Shown here: piece by piece, positions 22,768 to 33,949 of the stretch
Position numbering within the stretch: position 1 is the stretch's first letter
Layout: each line of letters opens with the position of its first letter
Assembly (NCBI RefSeq): GCF_000512585.2
Contig: NC_089247.1
Span: forward strand, 248,001 to 312,000
Direction of reading: 5' to 3'
Length of the DNA stretch: 64,000 bases
Source: Kwoniella bestiolae CBS 10118
Lineage: Eukaryota; Basidiomycota; Tremellomycetes; Tremellales; Cryptococcaceae
Notes under the pieces: model-generated
Database searches by the model: none
Told to the model about the DNA's origin: nothing
What the model saw: only the letters and a program-made list of their open reading frames with translations
Program-made: the position numbers and the translations under genes

Positions 22768-23469
22768 CTTGTTCTGATTGTTTCGGTAATGTCAATAGAG
22801 AATAATGACTTGTACGTTGGTTGAATTTGTATATATATAGTACAATGAGATTTGATTTCCATCGAAACGCGTCCGACCGCGAACCTTCAAGAACTAATGT
22901 CCAGACCCGACGGAAGGTGGCAATCTTCCTCCCTCTCCTTTGGGTGGCAGTCGCTGTTCTTGCAGTCTGCAGGCGACCCCACCTCGGCGATCGCATCAAT
23001 ATACATCAGATTGCACTTGTGTGATGTCAGAGGTACTTCTTATAATGGTCTCACAAGGTCTCTGACGAGTAACAGCGTTGATGCGACCTTTGTGTTGACC
23101 ATACCCTGTGACTCCCTTTCATGTTGGATCTTGTAACGTTTACTTCCTTTGCCACAGTCAGATCACAGTGCACGAGATAGTACAACGCGTTGAGATACAT
23201 AAGCGATAAGTAGCTACGTTTTTATCATCTTACAAATCAGATCCCCCAACATCCTTGAATACTCCTAAAAGAGCGGTAAGAACACGTATAATAACCAAGA
23301 ATAACCAAAATATAATAACGTATGATCGAAATTCCAAAAGAAACGAAACCAGTCAAAAGTGTACGAGTACTTTAACCACTCTCTCCTTTCGTGCTACAGC
23401 AGATCACTCTTGAGCCAATCACAGCCTTTACGGTAAACACCCGAACGCACCACCACAAATACTATAAAA
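22768..23469. promoter_or_regulatory. Divergent promoter region (PLP1 / small membrane protein)
   Basis: About 700 nt between divergent genes. The PLP1 side contains a TATATATAGT stretch at about 22832-22842. The plus side ends in CACCACAAATACTATAAAA just before the ATG at 23470. Open frames on both strands here (22604-22999 and 22821-23136) overlap each other and show no protein-like composition. Confidence 0.45.
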
Positions 23470-24249
23470 ATGGCTCCTTACCTCCGACTCCCCAGACAAG
23501 AACCCTCTACGTCCGACACTTCTGATCCAGCAGCAGGGGATGACGCGTCTTTCATGAACAAATACTCCAAGGAGATCTACAGTAAGTGAAGTACAACACC
23601 TTACTCACTCTACACGATTTAGGGAAGTCAGGCACGAGCTGACTTTCCAACTTGAAACCACGTAGTCGGTCTTGCCGTGGTAGGAGTTCTCATCCTCTCA
23701 TACTTCCTATGGGCAGGTACGACCCACCGACTCTCATACCCCCCATTCAACCAGAAACGGTGCACGGACTGTAAGAAGGGGATCGCCAAGGATAAGAAAG
23801 AGGACGAAGATTACTTCAAAAATGACGAGGAGGGTCAGAAGGGTAAAGGATGGGTATGTAAGGAATGCCAGGAGAAGAGGGAACAGAAGATGTTGGATAA
23901 GGAATTGAAGGATGGGGAGGAGGGGAAGGGGAGCAAAAAAGTCAAGGCTAAGGATGGGAAAGAGAAGGAGAAGGAGAAGGAGAGGAAGAAAGTAGTTGTG
24001 AAGAGACGAGTGGTGGAGGATAGTGATTCTTCTGAAGACGATTATGAAGAAGAGGAGGACAGAAGGGTAGTACGGAAGAGCGTGATGGTTGATAAGCGCA
24101 AGAGCAGACCGCCTCCCCTCAGGAGGAAGGAAGACAGCGAGGTGGAGTATGAGTCTGAGACGGAAGATTATGATTCGAGTGATGAGGAGGAGGAGGAGGA
24201 GCGGGAGAGGAGGAGGGTGAAAGACAGGGCACGGAGGGAGAGGGACTGA
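23470..24249 (+). CDS. Single-span membrane protein with CxxC pair and Lys/Glu-rich tail
   Basis: Two exons, 23470-23581 and 23666-24249, with a phase-1 intron (GTAAGT...GTAG). About 231 aa. The first 37 residues are soluble and Ser/Thr/Asp-rich (MAPYLRLPRQEPSTSD), ending NKYSKEIY. The second exon begins with the membrane helix (IGLAVVGVLILSYFLWAG). Beyond it come two CxxC pairs, CTDCKKGIAK and CKECQEKREQ, spaced as in a small zinc ribbon. The tail is extremely charged: long KE repeats (GKEKEKEKERKK), then acidic Ser clusters (DSDSSEDDYEEEEDRR). The start of the second exon and the C-x2-C-K-K-G motif match the next gene downstream, so the two are probably paralogues. Function unknown. Confidence 0.68.
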
Positions 24250-24833
24250 ACAGTACATAGCAGTAGTTACCGGTATCAGCTCAATAACGCAGATGCGACG
24301 TCCACTTTCTATTCGCTCTCATGGCCGCAGTACCAGCTGGCTGTGATTCGTTCACGTAGCTTCTTTATGTTGATCACCAAACCCTCAACATGGATTGATG
24401 CATGAAGTGTCACAGGTTCCCTTTTACGCGTGAAAGTGTTGAAGCAGTTCAAGAGTGGTGTCAGAATGCCAGTGTGAGGATGTTCCAAAGTCTTGAAACA
24501 GCCCCATTCCTTTCTTCGGATAACTAGGAAACGTTCTTCTCATCGGAAACGCCGTTGCCTACGAGTTATTACAAAGGAGGTCACCTTTGGAGGAAACCCT
24601 GCTGAGGTAAACGAGGTGGTGAGACCAGATGCTTGATATGTATATAGGTGAGGTTGACAGGTCAATATCGCGCAGCGAATCTCTTCTTGTGAGCCAAAGC
24701 GTTTTTCGATTCAGTACCCACTTATACCGAACCGATCCGTGTACATACATCTACCTGATAGAAGACAATCATCTTCCAAAACCAGACACGAATAAATCGT
24801 TAATAACATCGCTGAGCATACCAAACGCACATC
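24250..24833. other. Intergenic region between the paired membrane-protein genes
   Basis: 580 nt with 3' flank of the first gene and promoter of the second. A TATATAGG is seen at about 24642-24649, roughly 190 nt before the next start codon. No coding exon was found. Confidence 0.45.
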
Positions 24834-25229
24834 ATGTCACAACAAGCCACCCAAACGGAGGAACAAGACTCCTTCAATAAATTCGCCCGTATCTACGTGT
24901 GTGAGTCATCCGTATCTTGCGAAGGGGTATATCGGCATGGTACTGACTGAGAAGCTACAACCGTGATAGGGTACATTGTCGGAGGAGTTATCGTCGCATG
25001 CCTTCTCATCTTTTTCCTACATCTGGTCCGACTCCAGAAGCGTGGTCGGATGGCGATGTGGGGGCTGGAGTCATACAGACACTGTGCGGAATGTCACAAG
25101 AAGGGGCCGGGGGGTACAGGTGGGTGGAAAGGAGGCGAACCAGGTTCGGTCATGTGTTTCAAGACGAAGCAGTATTACTGCGGAAGGAGCAAGTGTACTG
25201 AGGCGCCACGCCAACGTGAGATTGTGTAG
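24834..25229 (+). CDS. Small single-span membrane protein with Cys motifs (paralogue of the upstream gene)
   Basis: Two exons, 24834-24900 and 24970-25229, joined at a phase-1 intron (GTGAGT...GATAG); 327 nt, 108 aa. The N-terminus MSQQATQTEEQDSFNKFARI is short and polar. The splice junction is followed by the membrane helix (YIVGGVIVACLLIFFLHLV). A basic stretch (RLQKRGRMAMWGLESYRH) leads to CAECHKKGPGG and then a second Cys pair in a more relaxed arrangement (MCFKTKQYYCGRSKC). Five or more cysteines in a 60-residue tail suggest metal binding. It shares intron position and phase, helix position and the C-x2-C-x-K-K-G motif with the gene 585 nt upstream. Same-strand tandem duplication is the simplest explanation (inference). 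Confidence 0.66.
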
Positions 25230-26277
25230 ACTGGATCGGCGATGCGTTTTAGAGTTAATTCGTCCCTTCCAGACTGTGTAGATTCCAAAGTAAAAATGTC
25301 ATACTGTGATATGCCTGGTGTCTTGCACATTGCCATTTCCCCTAATTGCAGACCCATTCACATCCCAGCCTGCGTCAAACATGCCAGATCCCACGTTGCC
25401 CCGTAACAACCTTTGAAGATCGCTCTGCCTTGTCTACTCTTGTGCAATTGTACAGACAGGTCTTGCAGGAAGTATAGATATACCTCGATGACGTGAGACA
25501 TTCCAGCACCAGCCAAAGATGCGCCGGCTGCAGTATCGAGTCTGGCTTTAATTCACCTCAGGCACAATTCCAGGTAAGATCAATCCCGAGAATTCGATTG
25601 CAGAACATGTCTCCTACGCGGTTCCGGTCATCTTCCATCATGCATACAAAGCAATTCGTCCCAAAGCACTTCAAATGCTCGCGCGAACGCCAGAAACAAA
25701 CGTAACGACTGCAACAGTTGGTGACCCGCGAACTCCGCGGGGCGATCTCTGCTCGTGCCCCCAAACAATAAGCGAGTCCGGTCCGATCATACCGCAAACC
25801 CTTACTCAGGAACCACAAAGTTTCTCGGAATCGTAACGTTACCGCCGGTGTCTGTGGCAAGATGCCCAGTATAGAACTCGATCAATCTTGCGGAAAGACT
25901 CGTACCGGCGGTTCAGGGCTGTTCCTGTTTTATTGTGTGTTGTCCTTTTCAGGGCGTCCAAGAAATTCGAAATTAACTTTCGCTTGTTGTGGAACGCGGT
26001 GGGGGATGGCGGGCTACCCAATGGAGGTATGGAGGTGGTGGGGTCTCACAATGTGGGTCAAAGGGTCTCGCCTCGTCGTCTCGGATTACTTCGGGTGGGA
26101 CAACCGGAATTTCTCTGGAGAAAAGAGGAAAAAGTCCTCGATTGGGTCCCAGACAAAAAAACGGAGGCGTGTGAGAAAGAGATATAAACAACGGGGCCAA
26201 GAAGAAAAGATGACTTCCCCCTCTTCCCCCTCATCCAATCATTCACATTCCATACTTACACTATCAATTTTGTCAAT
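25230..26277. promoter_or_regulatory. Long promoter region of the Dal5-family transporter
   Basis: About 1.05 kb. Close to the gene lies a clear TATA box, GATATAAACA at 26181-26190, some 95 nt upstream of the start codon. It is followed by a pyrimidine-rich initiator/leader (CTTCCCCCTCTTCCCCCTCATCC). The transporter also has strongly biased codon use, so I infer high or inducible expression. Upstream of 26100 the sequence has many open frames on both strands but none with splice or protein support. Confidence 0.55.
26181..26190 (+). promoter_or_regulatory. TATA box of the Dal5-family transporter
   Basis: GATATAAACA lies about 95 nt upstream of the ATG at 26278, with a pyrimidine-rich stretch between. 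This is a usual spacing for a TATA-dependent promoter in yeasts. Stronger than the AT stretches seen before other genes in the window. Confidence 0.5.
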
Positions 26278-27982
26278 ATGGAGGAAATCAAACCTGAACG
26301 AGCTCAGAGTCACGACTCCATCATCAAGCCCGCCGATAATGGCGAGGCTTTCCAAGGTGAGAAGGACGCTCGACGACTCGCCATCGAGAAGAAGTTGGTC
26401 AGAAAGTTGGACATGCGATGTTCCCTCTTCGTGCTTATCTACATCATGAGTGAGTGGTTCGTCGTCACTACTAAGAGATTATCCGCTAAGATCATCGTCC
26501 ATTTGTAGACTACCTTGATCGAAACAACATCGCTTCGGCCAAAGCGAAAGGTCTCACCAGAGATCTCAACCTCAACGCCACCCAATACTCTACCTGTCTT
26601 TCTATCCTCTATGTCGGTTATATCCTTATGCAAATCCCTTCGAATATGATTATCAACAAGATCAGTCGACCATCATGGTACATCGGTATCGCTGTGAGTG
26701 CCACTTGGCATCATGAACTTTGCAAGCGAAACTTCATGTGCTGATCTGCTTGTCTTCACAGATGTTGATCTGGGGTGCTATCTCCACCTGCTCTGGTGTC
26801 GTCACCTCTTTCGGAGGTATGCTCGCCATCAGATTCACTCTTGGGTTCGTCGAAGCTGCTTTCCTTCCTGGTGCTCTTCTCATTTTGTCTAAATGGTACA
26901 CTCGACGAGAACTCACCTTGAGGAACGCCATTCTTTTCGGTGGTAACTTGATCTCCAACGCCTTCGCGGCTCTTATCGCTGCCGGTGTCTTGTCAAACAT
27001 GGAAGGTGTCTTGGGACATGCTGCCTGGAGGTGAGTCCTGACTTCATGTTGCCAACGTTCCTTGATGGCATCAGCTGATTCGCTCGTCTTACATAGATGG
27101 ATGTTCTGGATTGAAGGTGCCGCTACCATGTTCATCGCCATCGCCGCTTTCTTCATCCTTCCCGATCTTCCCACCAACACCAAGGGGTTCACCGAAGAAG
27201 AACTTGAAGTCGCTCAACTCCGTCTCTTGGAAGATGTTGGTGAAGCCGATCAAGACTCCGCTGAAGAGGGTGCTTTCTCCGGTTTACTCATGGCCGTCAA
27301 GGACGTCAAGATCTACGTCATGATGTTCGCTCTTACCGCTTACGTCGTCGGTCTTTCCTTCAACGCTTTCTTCCCTTCCCTCACTGGTACTCTCGGATTT
27401 AGCTACATCCCTACATTGTTGATGTCTTCCCCTCCTTGGGTCTTCTCCACAATCGTCTCAATGATCAACGCCTGGCACGCCGACAGAACCCAAGAGAAGT
27501 TCTGGCACATCGTCATTCCCATGTGTTTCGGTCTGATCGGTTTCATCATCTGCATGGCCACCCACAACACCGCTGCTCGATACATCGCTCTCTTCCTCCA
27601 AGCATCTTCTTACGCCGGATTCATCGTGTTCTACTCTTGGATCTCATCTTCTTTCCCTCGTCCACCCGCCAAGCGAGCAGTCGCCATTGCCATGGTCAAC
27701 GCCTTCTCCCAACTTGGTAACATCGCCGGATCATACGTCTGGAAACTTGATTCCAACGGTTACAGAAAAGCTTACGGTATCGTCACTGCCATGTTCGGTG
27801 TGGCCATCATCCTCTGCTTCGTGTTCCGAACCATCCTTGTTGGTCTTAACAAGAAGCTCGAAGCTGGTGAACAAGCTTGGGAGACGAGAGCCGATGTCGT
27901 CGACAAGGGCAACAAGCTTGAGCACATCGAGAAAGGTGATGAGGCTTTGGACATGAGAAGGGGTTTCAGATATCTTATCTAG
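26278..27982 (+). CDS. Dal5-family MFS transporter (anion:cation symporter)
   Basis: Plasma-membrane proton symporter of the allantoate/nicotinate permease family. Four exons (26278-26449, 26509-26693, 26762-27030, 27097-27982) sum to 1512 nt, or 503 aa. Key features: KLDMRCSLFVLIYIM|NYLDRNNI, the family signature at TM1 (N-Y-L-D-R-x-N-I-x-x-A). Then LYVGYILMQIPSNMIINKI at TM2, MLAIRFTLGFVEAAFLPGAL at TM4-5, and WMFWIEGAATMFIAIAAFFI at TM6. After the central loop come further spans, AYVVGLSFNAFFPSL and later FYSWISSSFPRPPAKRAVAI. The Dal5-type N-terminus and tail (cytosolic, KGNKLEHIEKGDE) are complete. Codon use is strongly biased toward C-ending codons, unlike the neighbours. The substrate (allantoate, nicotinate, a vitamin or a dipeptide) cannot be fixed from sequence. 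Confidence 0.93.
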
Positions 27983-28297
27983 ATTTTATAATCGTTTATC
28001 ACCATACTTTATATTCCTTCATGCAATCTCTACGGTATTACACAATAACAGCACAAACTGCCTGGCAAGAAGCGCAGCAACCCCTATAAACACGCAAGTC
28101 GCTCACAAATTGAGGGCTTTCATGTGCATCCAGAATCATAGGCCACGAACTCATGACGCATGATGCATATTTGTGATTCAAGTGTCATCCCATGCCCACT
28201 GGTCTATGAAGTTTCTCAGATCATACTATTGAATCATCCCTCCACTATTACCGTCCCCCTGAACCAGATATGTGACTGCAACGATTGAGCAGCAAGG
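27983..28297. other. Convergent intergenic region
   Basis: Between the transporter (+) and bZIP-like gene (-) stops. AT-rich 3' flank (TTTTATAATCGTTTATC and similar) with no coding pattern. Confidence 0.5.
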
Positions 28298-28910
28298 TCA
28301 ATCCCTTGAAGAGGTGGACGGTAAAGTTTGTACCTGTTTGTTGACCTCGTCCCAAAACTCAGCGTCGGTCATCGAATCTACATCGTTGGTCATACGTTGT
28401 CGATCTGCAGTCTCCTGGGTTTGTTCGTCAGTTTCACAAACTTTAATCTCGGGGTCATCCAGCTGACCCTCCGAGGTGGACGATCCGCTTTTCTCAATTT
28501 GTGCTCTCAAACTTCTATTCTCGAGTTCCAGTTCGTTTTCCACGCGAGTTAGGGTGGCGATGGAGGTTTCCAAATCCTGGATATGTTTTTTTTTCAGCTT
28601 CCCTGACTGTTTTACTGGCTGCCCTTCCTGGGAGGGGGAAATGGATCAGCTCATCTGTCATAAGACGCATCGCCCATGGTCATAAGGCGTATACCTGTGG
28701 CTGCATCACTTACGTCTAATCTTCTGATCCTCCGGAAGCTGTAAAGACATCGTGTAGTCAGTACAACTGCATTACAGTTCATCTTACTTGTTTGCACTGT
28801 CTCAGCAGCACTTCTAGCATCTTACACCAAAGAAAGTAGGTGATTGGCCACACGTGACCTACCTCGGCATATGATTTCCGGCGACCCTTGGAGGCAGATT
28901 TAGAACTCAT
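28298..28910 (-). pseudogene. bZIP-like transcription factor gene with a broken frame
   Basis: Start at 28910 (MSSKSASKGRRKSYAE). Short exons then give MLEVLLRQCKQ and LPEDQKIR. The last exon starts at 28627 and continues R-RAASKTVREAEKKH, a bZIP basic region in which the invariant Arg (in TVRE) lies nine residues before the first Leu of the zipper. The zipper reads LETSIATLTRVENELELENR, then SLRAQI, with Leu at four successive heptad positions. The usual invariant Asn is replaced by Arg. The basic part and the zipper are in different frames: they are joined only if a run of nine A on the minus strand (T9 at 28586-28594) had eight. So this is either a real frameshift (pseudogene), a base-call error in a homopolymer, or slippage. 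Without correction, the reading passes through GQPVKQSGKLKKKHIQDLET. The C-terminus ends TLPSTSSRD at 28298. Confidence 0.55.
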
Positions 28911-29828
28911 GTTTATCACTTCTTGTATTTGAGGACGTTTAACGCGACTGCGACTCACAGTCTTCTGAGATTTATGTTTTATATGGTCATTTCTGACAGT
29001 CTCTATATGATCAGTATCTCTCGAGTCTAGGCTTTTTGGTGTCTATTACACCGCTTCGCAACAGTACCCTTTCTCAAGCTGGGCTTCTACTCAACCTTTT
29101 TTGTTGGAAGAAGGGGTCTTGTCTTGTGCTTCTGAAGTCGACCTTTAGCTTTCAAAGGATTCGGTATTGTGAAACGCTCAGAACTCCCCTACCTCGTTGA
29201 AGACCTCGCTCAAAGAGTCCGTTGCTTTAAGGTCGATATCGCGTATCACCTAGCATCGTTCGGCAATGATGCCTTCAAGGATCAGCCATACACACTGAGG
29301 CAAAATGCGTCGGAGATGGAGTCTTGGTGGTGTTGCTCTTCAATCAGGTTATGACGTCCTATTTCATGAGCTTAAAGTGGGATGTCTTGCTGATGAAGGC
29401 AAGTACGCTCAAGAGCAGTTCTGAAAGGATATTACCTCAAGAAGCATCCTGCTCGTGCCGCTGGATCTGCTCTGGCTTTCCTTATATCGTGGCCACAAAC
29501 ACATCAAAAGACAGAAGCATAGTTCAAAAAGACAAAGGAGGCCCCAGGGACCCACTGTATCATCATCATCATGATCATCACCCTCATCACCCTCGATCGT
29601 CCGTGATATCCGGTCTGCATACCGCAAAACATGTCCACTAGAAAAGGTCTATCGAACCCGAGGCGAGATTTAATCAAGATGCTAGCTCAAAACGAATCCC
29701 GAATGGGCAATGCCGTAGAAGAAGCAACAGCCTGGAAATGCGATGATATATACATACAACTTCGTCGAGATCTCCCCAAATGACTCATCTCAACTACAAA
29801 CTGATAACCACTCGCTTCCCAACTGACT
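28911..29828. other. Intergenic region between HIR1 and the bZIP-like gene
   Basis: About 920 nt, holding the upstream region of the bZIP-like gene and the 3' flank of HIR1. Two overlapping plus-strand open frames (29169-29354 from GTG, and 29324-29641) lack splice context and domain pattern. Nothing else recognised. Confidence 0.45.
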
Positions 29829-32800
29829 TTACCACCCGTCCCCGTTCAATCTCCCCAACAACACCGTATACTCCCTCGCCAACTCCCCCCCGATCTTGGT
29901 CTTAGCCAGATACTCCAGCAACATCTGCGCCACGTCCCGTTTGTTCAGTCCCACTACCTTGTCATCCCATTCTACTGTGTTACTTGTCCTGTAGAAGCCA
30001 TCGCCAGGTCAGCTCACATCCAAGTAATCAGATAGGATATGGAACGATAATTAACAGGAATGTTATGGGAAAGAGCGACCACGAGGAGAATAATAGAAGA
30101 GTGGACAATGACCTACCTATAGATAGGTCCGATCAGATCCTTAATCACCTCCTCAGCACGCTGTACGAACCCCTCATTACCCAGATACTTGATATACTGA
30201 ATGATGTTCTCCTGATACTCATCCCCCGAATCAAGTAACACACAAGCCTTGATACGAGTCTCATAATGACCCATAGTCATAGCCTCGGTCCACCATTCTC
30301 CACTTTCATCCCTCTTTTTGCCCTTCCACAATGATCCGACTGTCCTCTCTATCTCGCCTACTACGCCTTTGGTGGTTGATGAGAATAGTGGACTAGATTG
30401 AACGTGATGTACCGATGATATGATGGTCCATTCGGATACAGATGGGTCGTATGCGTATGCTGCTGGGAGGGAGGTGATGATTATAGGTATACCATTGGGT
30501 CGGAGTGTACATTCCTTAATCTCGATTGGCGGAGAGGAAGTTGAAGGCGCGTCAAGGAGATAAGATAAGGTGGTAGGAGGGAAGACTGTCTGGCTATATC
30601 GAGTATCGCTATGTCGTCCGGGGTAGTGGTTAGCTACTGTCTTCTGTTCGTTACTGAGAGGAAAGCTTACATGACTCTGACTCGACAGTCCGATGTGATG
30701 ATCAACAGCTTATCTCCATTGCCTTGTAAATCATGGCAGAGAGAGCCGAGTTGAAGGTTGGCCAATCTGCAAAGTCATGTCAGAACGTTACCGCAAAAGG
30801 TTTCAATTCACAATGACTCACTGTCGTCCAGAAGAAGAGTAGATCACCACACCTCCATCCTCCATAGCAGCGGCACATACTTTCGAGGTGACCGCCAGAG
30901 CCAATACGGCCGAAGGAAGATAATCGACCCATTGATCTTGACCGTCTTTGACAAACGTAATCTTATTCACCCCATCAGCAGAAGACGAATTGTGCGCTTC
31001 CAGATAGCCGGAACCTTCCTCCTGAGAAAGAGTAGCTCGCACGATTGATTGGACCTGAGGAATAGGCAAGGTGCGACCAGCAGTCGAAGGACCAGCTTGA
31101 AGAGCTACGCGAGGTGTTCGAAGGACCTCGACTGGAGTAGCACTGGCGGGAGTGGTGGGCATCAACCTTCCTCTAACAGCTCTGCTTTCTTCTTCGCTCG
31201 ATATGACAGCTTTTCTCTTCAATCCTGCTCGTGGTGATCCGCCATTTGCTTGCCCACTACCGCTGGAAAAAGCATTATGGGCATCCTCGAACATCTTCGC
31301 AGTCGAAGCTTGGTGTCCTGATGATCCGCCAAATTCTTGTATAGGACCCGAAAAGGGGTCTCTGGAAGGTGGTTGAAGTGATCGTGAGCTCGAAGCAGGG
31401 TTCTGCAAATCGACTCGTCGGTTCGAGCCTTGACCTTTCTTTCTCGGTTGAAGGACGTTGACAACGCTCGAAGTTGCAGCTGAAGGCCCGAAAGAGTTCG
31501 ATACTGATAAGGGCTGTGTTGATGCACCTCGAGCTGGCTGGCGCTTAGGCTTGTAATCGTATTCGTCTAAAACCTTCTCCGTTTGTTCTGGTTGACCAAG
31601 CTCGGGGAACTCAGCAGGGGCGAAGGAAACGGCACAGATGGACCCATCTGCTGAACAGCCATATAAGTTGTATCCGTCATTTGACCTGTAACATTAGACA
31701 TGATGTCAGCTCTAATTAATTGAAATGAGGGGAAAGTAGTCAAACTCACCAACACATGTCGAGTAAATCTCGTTCAAACACATCCTTCAATACCACCAGT
31801 GGCTTATGTAAAGTGTTTCTCCAAATGGAAATACTGAAGTCATTGGCACCTAACGCCAACATACACGAAGCAGTAGGTCGGCCGGGTTTATCTTCTTTTC
31901 GGAAGAACAGTCGTGGGTTGAACGCCTACCATGATGGACGAGGTCAGCAGCGTTCATGCTAGGAAAGGAACGAGATGTAACTCACAGCTACTTGAATGGT
32001 GTTCTCATGTCCTACAAACGAAATCTCTGAATTCCATCCTTCTCGATCGATAACAGCAGCGACGAATACCGGACCATTCATAGCATTCGAAGCAGCAATA
32101 AAAGCTCCATCAGGTGACCAACTAGCGGGGAACGTTAGCACTATACTTGATCTACCTGGATGACCACACAAAATTGCTTACCTCAATCTTCGGAAGAAAG
32201 TACTTTGGGGAGATGTTTTGAAAGGTTCAGACACTGTATGAGTGAGAGACCAATCTTCTGTATTCCAGATCTTTACAGTTTTGTCGTCGGACTAAGCGTT
32301 GCACCATCAGTATGTGTGTACATCACACTCTGGTATGATGGTATGAAAGGCACTCACTTGAGTAGCTAAGAAGTTGCCCACGGGATCCCAACATACTCCT
32401 TTTACGAAACCTTGATGTAGATCAAGTTTCCTCAAACGTTCTAAGACATCTGTTAGCTACCGTCAAATCGACACTGCAATGGATAGCTCACCAAAAGTAG
32501 CACCATCCCATATCCAAACTTTGCTATCCAACCCTACGGAGGCTAACATCGAATCATCCCTGGACCATGCTAAGTCCACAACGTCTATTCGATTCTCCGT
32601 CAGCTATTTTCTTAGTGTTGAAGTCTAAAACAATAGCTCACCTGCTACATGTCCTACCAATCTAGTAAGGGCTTTCCAATTCTCATGATTGACTTCCTCG
32701 GAACCCCATAATCTACCTGCGCCTTCACTGCATAAACATACAAAAGGGGTCAGCTCGGCTTCTTGTTGATGACGAGTCCGTGAGCTGGGTGACTTACGGA

Positions 32801-33363
32801 TCTATACCCCATATCATAATTACCTGATCGTCCGAGCCGGTCGCAAGGAATCGTCCATGATGAGCCCAGCGAACAGTAAGGACCGGGCCTGCAAATAGGT
32901 TGTGCTGGTATAAGCGATGTTTTCTACTTGCAAGCAATGAAGATAGTTAGCTTACCAGTATGAGCAGCCATGGTACATAGCAACTTATGATTTGCCTCGT
33001 CCTTTTCCGCTTCCTCATCCAGGATGGGGAGGGTTGACCATATTTTCACTTTGTTATCTGGTTGCGGGAGGTACGAGGAATCAGCGAAACCAAATACGTC
33101 AGAGGAATGTAGAGAGAACTGTAGCCAAGCAGAGAGGGAGGAAGGGAAGTCGGGACGGTGGAAACTAACCCAACCCTCCTGTAGCTATCCTAGTCCCATC
33201 GGGATGAACAGAGATACTATATATGGGACATCTACCCTTCTGCTCGGCCACTGTTGATGACCGCGTATATGCTATGAATCAGCTGGTCTGTATATGTATA
33301 TAACGAGACGGAGTACGGAAGCTGACCTGAATGTTCTATCCAACAGGGTTTGTTGACCCTCAT
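29829..33363 (-). CDS. HIR1: Histone chaperone subunit Hir1 (HIRA)
   Basis: Subunit of the HIR complex that deposits H3-H4 outside S phase and represses histone genes; nuclear. Start MRVNKPCWIEHS at 33363 and stop at 29829 after LLGRLNGDGW. Seven WD40 blades are spread over about a dozen exons: YSISVHPDGTRIATGGLD|NKVKIW, VLTVRWAHHGRFLATGSDD, VVDLAWSRDDSMLASVGLD, FVKGVCWDPVGNFLATQ|SDDKTVKIW, SWSPDGAFIAASNAMNG and DMCW|SNDGYNLYGCSADGSI. Then comes a long Ser/Pro-rich linker with a HIRA B-like stretch (AGLKRKAVISSEEESRAVRG), and the C-terminal region KITFVKDGQDQWVDYLPSAV ... LANLQLGSLCHDLQGNGDKL that binds the partner subunit. The complete, ordered set of blades supports a working gene. Exon edges in the C-terminal half are approximate. 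Confidence 0.93.
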
Positions 33364-33949
33364 GTTGTATCTCTCTTTCTTCTTTCCTCCCTATCTTGCT
33401 TGTCTACAGAATGTCTAAGCTAAGATTGAAATTGGGTAGCCGTCCAACTTCTCGCAGAAACGTCTTTAGGCTTTGTATGGTATCGCTGTTGGTGGCAGAG
33501 GTTCCGATACTATGGCCTTTTGAGGGATGTAGAAGAGAAGAAGAAGGAAAGATGAAAGATGAAAGATGAAAGATGAAAGATGATTCAAGAAGGAATGAGA
33601 GATACAAGTCGTAGTCGGGGAACTGAGATGAAATAACTGTCCAGTTGAACATCATCTTTCGGACGCGTAGAGTAGAGTGTTGTTCCCCGCCCCGCCTGCC
33701 TCTGGCGGGGTAATACAAACAAACCATCATGACGTGGCATTGATTATGATCGTGATGATGATCACCCCGCCTACAGTATCGGTAGATGGTGTTAGTAGTA
33801 TATGCATAGAGGATAATGAATGATACAACGGTACAGCGGGTTTTACAATTACTTATATACAATGACAGTGTCAGACAAGACCCAAAGAAGCGGGATGAAG
33901 TATAACCCCGAAATACAAGGCGGGGAGTGGACGTGATGAACGAACCCCT
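33364..33949. other. Intergenic region with microsatellite and GC-rich inverted repeat
   Basis: Upstream region of HIR1 and 3' flank of ATG101. A 7-nt unit GATGAAA is repeated about five times at 33548-33582. At 33690-33710 an inverted repeat CCCCGCC/GGCGGGG with a 7-nt loop stands out from its AT-rich surroundings. A 152-codon minus-strand frame across both is repeat-derived and not protein-like. Confidence 0.6.
33690..33710. repeat. Short perfect inverted repeat (GC-rich hairpin)
   Basis: Seven base pairs CCCCGCC and GGCGGGG flank a TGCCTCT loop. It could form a stable hairpin in RNA or DNA. It lies about 240 nt beyond the ATG101 stop and about 330 nt before HIR1. A role in mRNA 3' ends is possible; no direct evidence. 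Confidence 0.6.

Noticed and set aside
26734..27192. 152-codon minus-strand frame inside the transporter
   Set aside because: Antisense shadow of the strongly codon-biased MFS gene; such genes often leave long antisense open frames.
33404..33862. 152-codon minus-strand frame between HIR1 and ATG101
   Set aside because: It spans the GATGAAA microsatellite and GC hairpin, has His/Ser repeats from simple sequence, and no splice or domain support.
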